From positions 1 to 8,758 of the forward strand of contig URTC01000058.1 of assembly GCA_900550765.1 (NCBI GenBank): DNA of 8,758 bases. Reading direction: 5' to 3'. The DNA comes from an uncultured Clostridia bacterium (GTDB lineage Bacteria > Bacillota > Clostridia > Christensenellales > QALW01). The translations under genes were made by a program, and so were the position numbers. Within the stretch, counting starts at the first letter, position 1; every line of letters begins with the position of its first letter. The notes beneath the pieces were generated by a model. That model had not been told where the DNA came from. It saw nothing but the letters and a program-made list of their open reading frames with translations, and made no database searches. Below, one piece after another: positions 6,340 to 8,758 of this stretch.

Positions 6340-6823
6340 GAAAAAGCCGGAATTTTTATTTTTGCTGTTGGTCGCAGCGGCTTTGGCCGCGGCTGCGGCG
6401 GTATCGCTGCTTTTTGTGCGTCCCGCGAGGGTAGACGGCGCTTCAATGGCCGGCACCTTAAACGATGGAGATATTATTCTGCTGGAGCAGTGCAGCTACC
6501 GCGGGGGAGAGCCGCAAAGAGGCGACATCATTGCTTTTTGTAAAAAAGATGTTGCGCCGGGACTTATTATTAAGCGAATTGCTGCGCTTCCGGGGGAGAT
6601 TGTAGAAATTTCAGACGGCGTGCTGTATATCGACGGCTCTGCTTTGCCGGAATATTCCGGCTTTTTAGCGGATATGCCGGCTTGCCGGGTAGAAGAAAAC
6701 AGCTATTTCGTATTGGGAGATAATCTTGCGGAATCGGTGGATTCCCGTGCCTGGCCGCAGCCGTTTGTGCATAAAAATGAAATCCGCGGCCGGTATTGGT
6801 GCCGCATTGCTTCGTTTGGCTGA
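6317..6823 (+). CDS. lepB: Type I signal peptidase
   Basis: This S26-family enzyme cleaves signal peptides from exported proteins at the outer face of the membrane. With the ATG at 6317 it has 168 residues: a basic start, one membrane anchor (about 12-34) and the catalytic domain. The nucleophile serine is S43 in VDGASMAGTL and the general-base lysine is K86 in LIIKRIAALPGE. The later boxes GDN (134-136) and DSR (142-144) are present, so the enzyme looks intact. The usual proline of the SMxPTL box is replaced by glycine (SMAGTL). The start is uncertain: in-frame ATGs at 6311 and 6293 and a GTG at 6284 also exist and none has a good ribosome site. Starting at 6317 overlaps the small membrane protein gene by 23 bases, which suggests translational coupling. 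It is probably not the only signal peptidase of the cell; this copy sits inside a surface-polymer operon. Confidence 0.9.
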   Translation: MKTRRANKKKPEFLFLLLVAAALAAAAAVSLLFVRPARVDGASMAGTLNDGDIILLEQCSYRGGEPQRGDIIAFCKKDVAPGLIIKRIAALPGEIVEISDGVLYIDGSALPEYSGFLADMPACRVEENSYFVLGDNLAESVDSRAWPQPFVHKNEIRGRYWCRIASFG

Positions 6824-6848
6824 AAATCTTTATTTTTAGGAGCTTTAC

Positions 6849-8758
6849 ATGGGTATTGTTGGGGAAATTCTCGGCACGCCGCTGGGATATATTATGAAGC
6901 TGTGTTATGACTTGATTCATAACTATGGTTTTGCCATTATTGTGTTTACGCTCTTTACCAAGGTGATTCTGTTCCCGGTTTCGATGCTGGTGCAGAAGAA
7001 CTCGGTAAAGATGATCAAGATGAAGCCCGAGCTGGACGCGCTGAAGTACCAGTATATCGATGATAAAGACGGCCTCCTTGATGCCCAGGCCGCGCTGTAC
7101 AAGCGGGAAAAGTACAGCCCTTTTGCGGGGACGATTCCGCTGCTGATTCAGCTTCCGTTGATTTTCGGCTTGATCGACGTTGTATACCGGCCCTTAAAAC
7201 ATATCCTGCACTTTCCGGCCGAGGCTATTTCGGCCTTTACCGCTAAGGCCTCGGAGCTGCTGGGTACCGCGGAACTGGGTTCTTCACCGGAGCTGGTGGT
7301 TATGCGCTGTGCAAATGACCCGGCCAACCAGCAGGCGTTTTTGGATTTGCAAAACGGTGCGCTTTCCGGGCATGACGTAGGCGGTATGCTGGAGAAGATG
7401 CAGAGCATCGATATGAATTTCTTTGGGTTTGACCTTTCGGCCGTGCCCTCGGTAGCGGTACTGAACCTTTTGTTTTTAATTCCGGTTCTGGCGGGATTGA
7501 GCGCGCTGATCATGTGCGTGGTACAGAATAAGATCAATGTGCTGCAGATTGAGCAGGGCCCTCTTGCCAAATGGGGAATGACGGTGTTTATGATCGCGTT
7601 TTCCACCTACTTTGCGTTTTTAGTGCCGGCGGGTGTGGGCGTGTACTGGATTTTCGGCAACCTGTTCTCGATTCCGGTGATGTATCTGGTAAACTTGATT
7701 TATAATCCTAAAAAGTATATTGATTATAAAACCTTAAACAAGCTCAAGGAAAAGGCAAAGGCCGAACGGGAGCAGAAGCGCGCGGACAATCGGCTTTCCC
7801 GCCGGTATTATAAAGTGCTTTGCGCCAATCATAATTTAAGCAAAATGCGCCTGATGTTCTATTCGGAGCAGAGCGGTTTTTATAAGTATTTTGAAAATAT
7901 CATCGACGCGCTTTTACAAAACAGTGACGAAATCATCTATTATGTGACCAGTGACCCTAAAGACGCGATCTTTCAAAAAAACAACCCCAGAATCAAGCCG
8001 TATTATGTTGCGGGGAATCATCTGATCGCGCTGATGATGAAGCTGGAGTGCCGCATTGTGGTGATGACGACGCCGGATTTGGAAAAGTATCATATCAAGC
8101 GCTCAAAGGTGCGAAAAAATATTGAATACATTTATGTGGACCACGGCTGCACCAGCTTGAATTTAACCTACCGCCCCGGCGCGCTGGATTATTTTGATAC
8201 GATTTTTGCCGTGAGCCGGAATCAAGGCGTTGAGGTGCGGGAGATGGAACAGCTGCGCGGCACACGGAAAAAACGTATTGTAAAGTGCGGCTACGGTTTG
8301 ATCGATAATATGACGCAGGCCTATGAAAAGCTGGAAAAAACACAAAATGAACGCCCCACGATTCTGATCGCACCCTCCTGGCAGTATGACAATATCCTGG
8401 ACAGCTGTTTGGACGATATCATTGAAAGTCTGGTGGGGAAAAACGGGGATCAATATAAGGTGATCGTGCGGCCGCATCCCCAGTATATCCGGCGCTTTCC
8501 GCTGCAAATGGAAAGTATTCTGGAAAAATACCGCGATCGCTTCAATGAGAATTTTAAGATAGAAACGGACTTTTCCTCCAATGTTACCGTTTATACGGCG
8601 GACATGGTGATTACCGACTGGTCGGCCATCGCTTTTGAGTTCAGCTTTACCACCTTAAAGCCAACGCTGTTTGTCAATACACAGATGAAGGTGGTAAACA
8701 AGGATTATAAAAAGATCAAGCTGAAGCCGTTTGATATTACCGCGCGGAACGTTGTGGG
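6849..8758 (+). CDS. yidC: YidC/Oxa1 membrane insertase fused to CDP-glycerol glycerophosphotransferase-like domain (3' partial)
   Basis: One uninterrupted frame of at least 636 residues, with no stop up to the window end. Residues 1-285 are a complete Gram-positive type YidC insertase. The first membrane segment (about 24-45) has lysine K38 where YidC has its groove arginine. The cytoplasmic helical hairpin follows (47-88, ending KREKYSPFAGTIP), then four more membrane segments (about 94-113, 201-225, 242-262, 264-285) including VPAGVGVYWIFGNLFS. The loop between the second and third segments is long (about 114-200). A basic coil (295-320, KLKEKAKAEREQKR) leads into a CDP-glycerol glycerophosphotransferase (TagB/TagF) type domain. 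It has VDHG (H432), VRPHP (H543) and VITDWSAIAFEF (D590, S592), close to the family's HG, RPHP and TDYSS motifs. AGGAG (6838-6842) sits six bases before the ATG. Absence of a lipobox and the operon context suggest a specialised paralogue, not the housekeeping YidC. Donor and product are inferred. Confidence 0.88.
   Translation, partial: MGIVGEILGTPLGYIMKLCYDLIHNYGFAIIVFTLFTKVILFPVSMLVQKNSVKMIKMKPELDALKYQYIDDKDGLLDAQAALYKREKYSPFAGTIPLLIQLPLIFGLIDVVYRPLKHILHFPAEAISAFTAKASELLGTAELGSSPELVVMRCANDPANQQAFLDLQNGALSGHDVGGMLEKMQSIDMNFFGFDLSAVPSVAVLNLLFLIPVLAGLSALIMCVVQNKINVLQIEQGPLAKWGMTVFMIAFSTYFAFLVPAGVGVYWIFGNLFSIPVMYLVNLIYNPKKYIDYKTLNKLKEKAKAEREQKRADNRLSRRYYKVLCANHNLSKMRLMFYSEQSGFYKYFENIIDALLQNSDEIIYYVTSDPKDAIFQKNNPRIKPYYVAGNHLIALMMKLECRIVVMTTPDLEKYHIKRSKVRKNIEYIYVDHGCTSLNLTYRPGALDYFDTIFAVSRNQGVEVREMEQLRGTRKKRIVKCGYGLIDNMTQAYEKLEKTQNERPTILIAPSWQYDNILDSCLDDIIESLVGKNGDQYKVIVRPHPQYIRRFPLQMESILEKYRDRFNENFKIETDFSSNVTVYTADMVITDWSAIAFEFSFTTLKPTLFVNTQMKVVNKDYKKIKLKPFDITARNVV

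Overview
The window looks like chromosomal DNA of an uncultured or poorly characterised Clostridia-type Firmicute. Coding is dense and all on the + strand, with mid-range GC, purine-rich Shine-Dalgarno sites and Firmicute-style protein families: metG followed by tatD, a Mor-family regulator, a Gram-positive type YidC and CDP-glycerol glycerophosphotransferase. I see no rRNA, tRNA, IS element or CRISPR array.

Region 1 (1-1935) is one open frame that is not one natural gene. It starts in the inter-domain linker of an ABC-F ATPase and switches near the Walker A motif into an ABC-exporter ATPase. It switches again near nt 496-513 into methionyl-tRNA synthetase, which loses its whole N-terminal third including HIGH. 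Codon usage then changes abruptly near nt 880-925, inside the conserved KMSKS region. The first ~0.9 kb is most simply a mosaic formed by joining unrelated GC-richer sequences at short shared or conserved stretches, as happens at the ends of metagenome contigs. From about nt 925 on the sequence is homogeneous and believable.

Region 2 (1935-3680) holds the housekeeping neighbours: tatD, overlapping metG by one base, then a TIM-barrel sugar isomerase/epimerase-like protein. It closes with a near-perfect rho-independent terminator at 3649-3679.

Region 3 (3681-8758, running off the 3' end) looks like one new transcription unit. A promoter-like region with two small palindromes leads into a Mor-family DNA-binding protein. 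Then come an LtaS-like polytopic alkaline-phosphatase-superfamily enzyme, a small membrane protein with a signal-peptidase-like cleavage site and a very acidic tail, a type I signal peptidase, and a single polypeptide joining a complete YidC/Oxa1 insertase to a CDP-glycerol glycerophosphotransferase-like domain. Together they suggest a cell-surface glycerophosphate (or related phosphodiester) polymer system that carries its own membrane-insertion and signal-peptide-cleavage enzymes. That system-level reading is inference; the individual domain calls rest on visible motifs.
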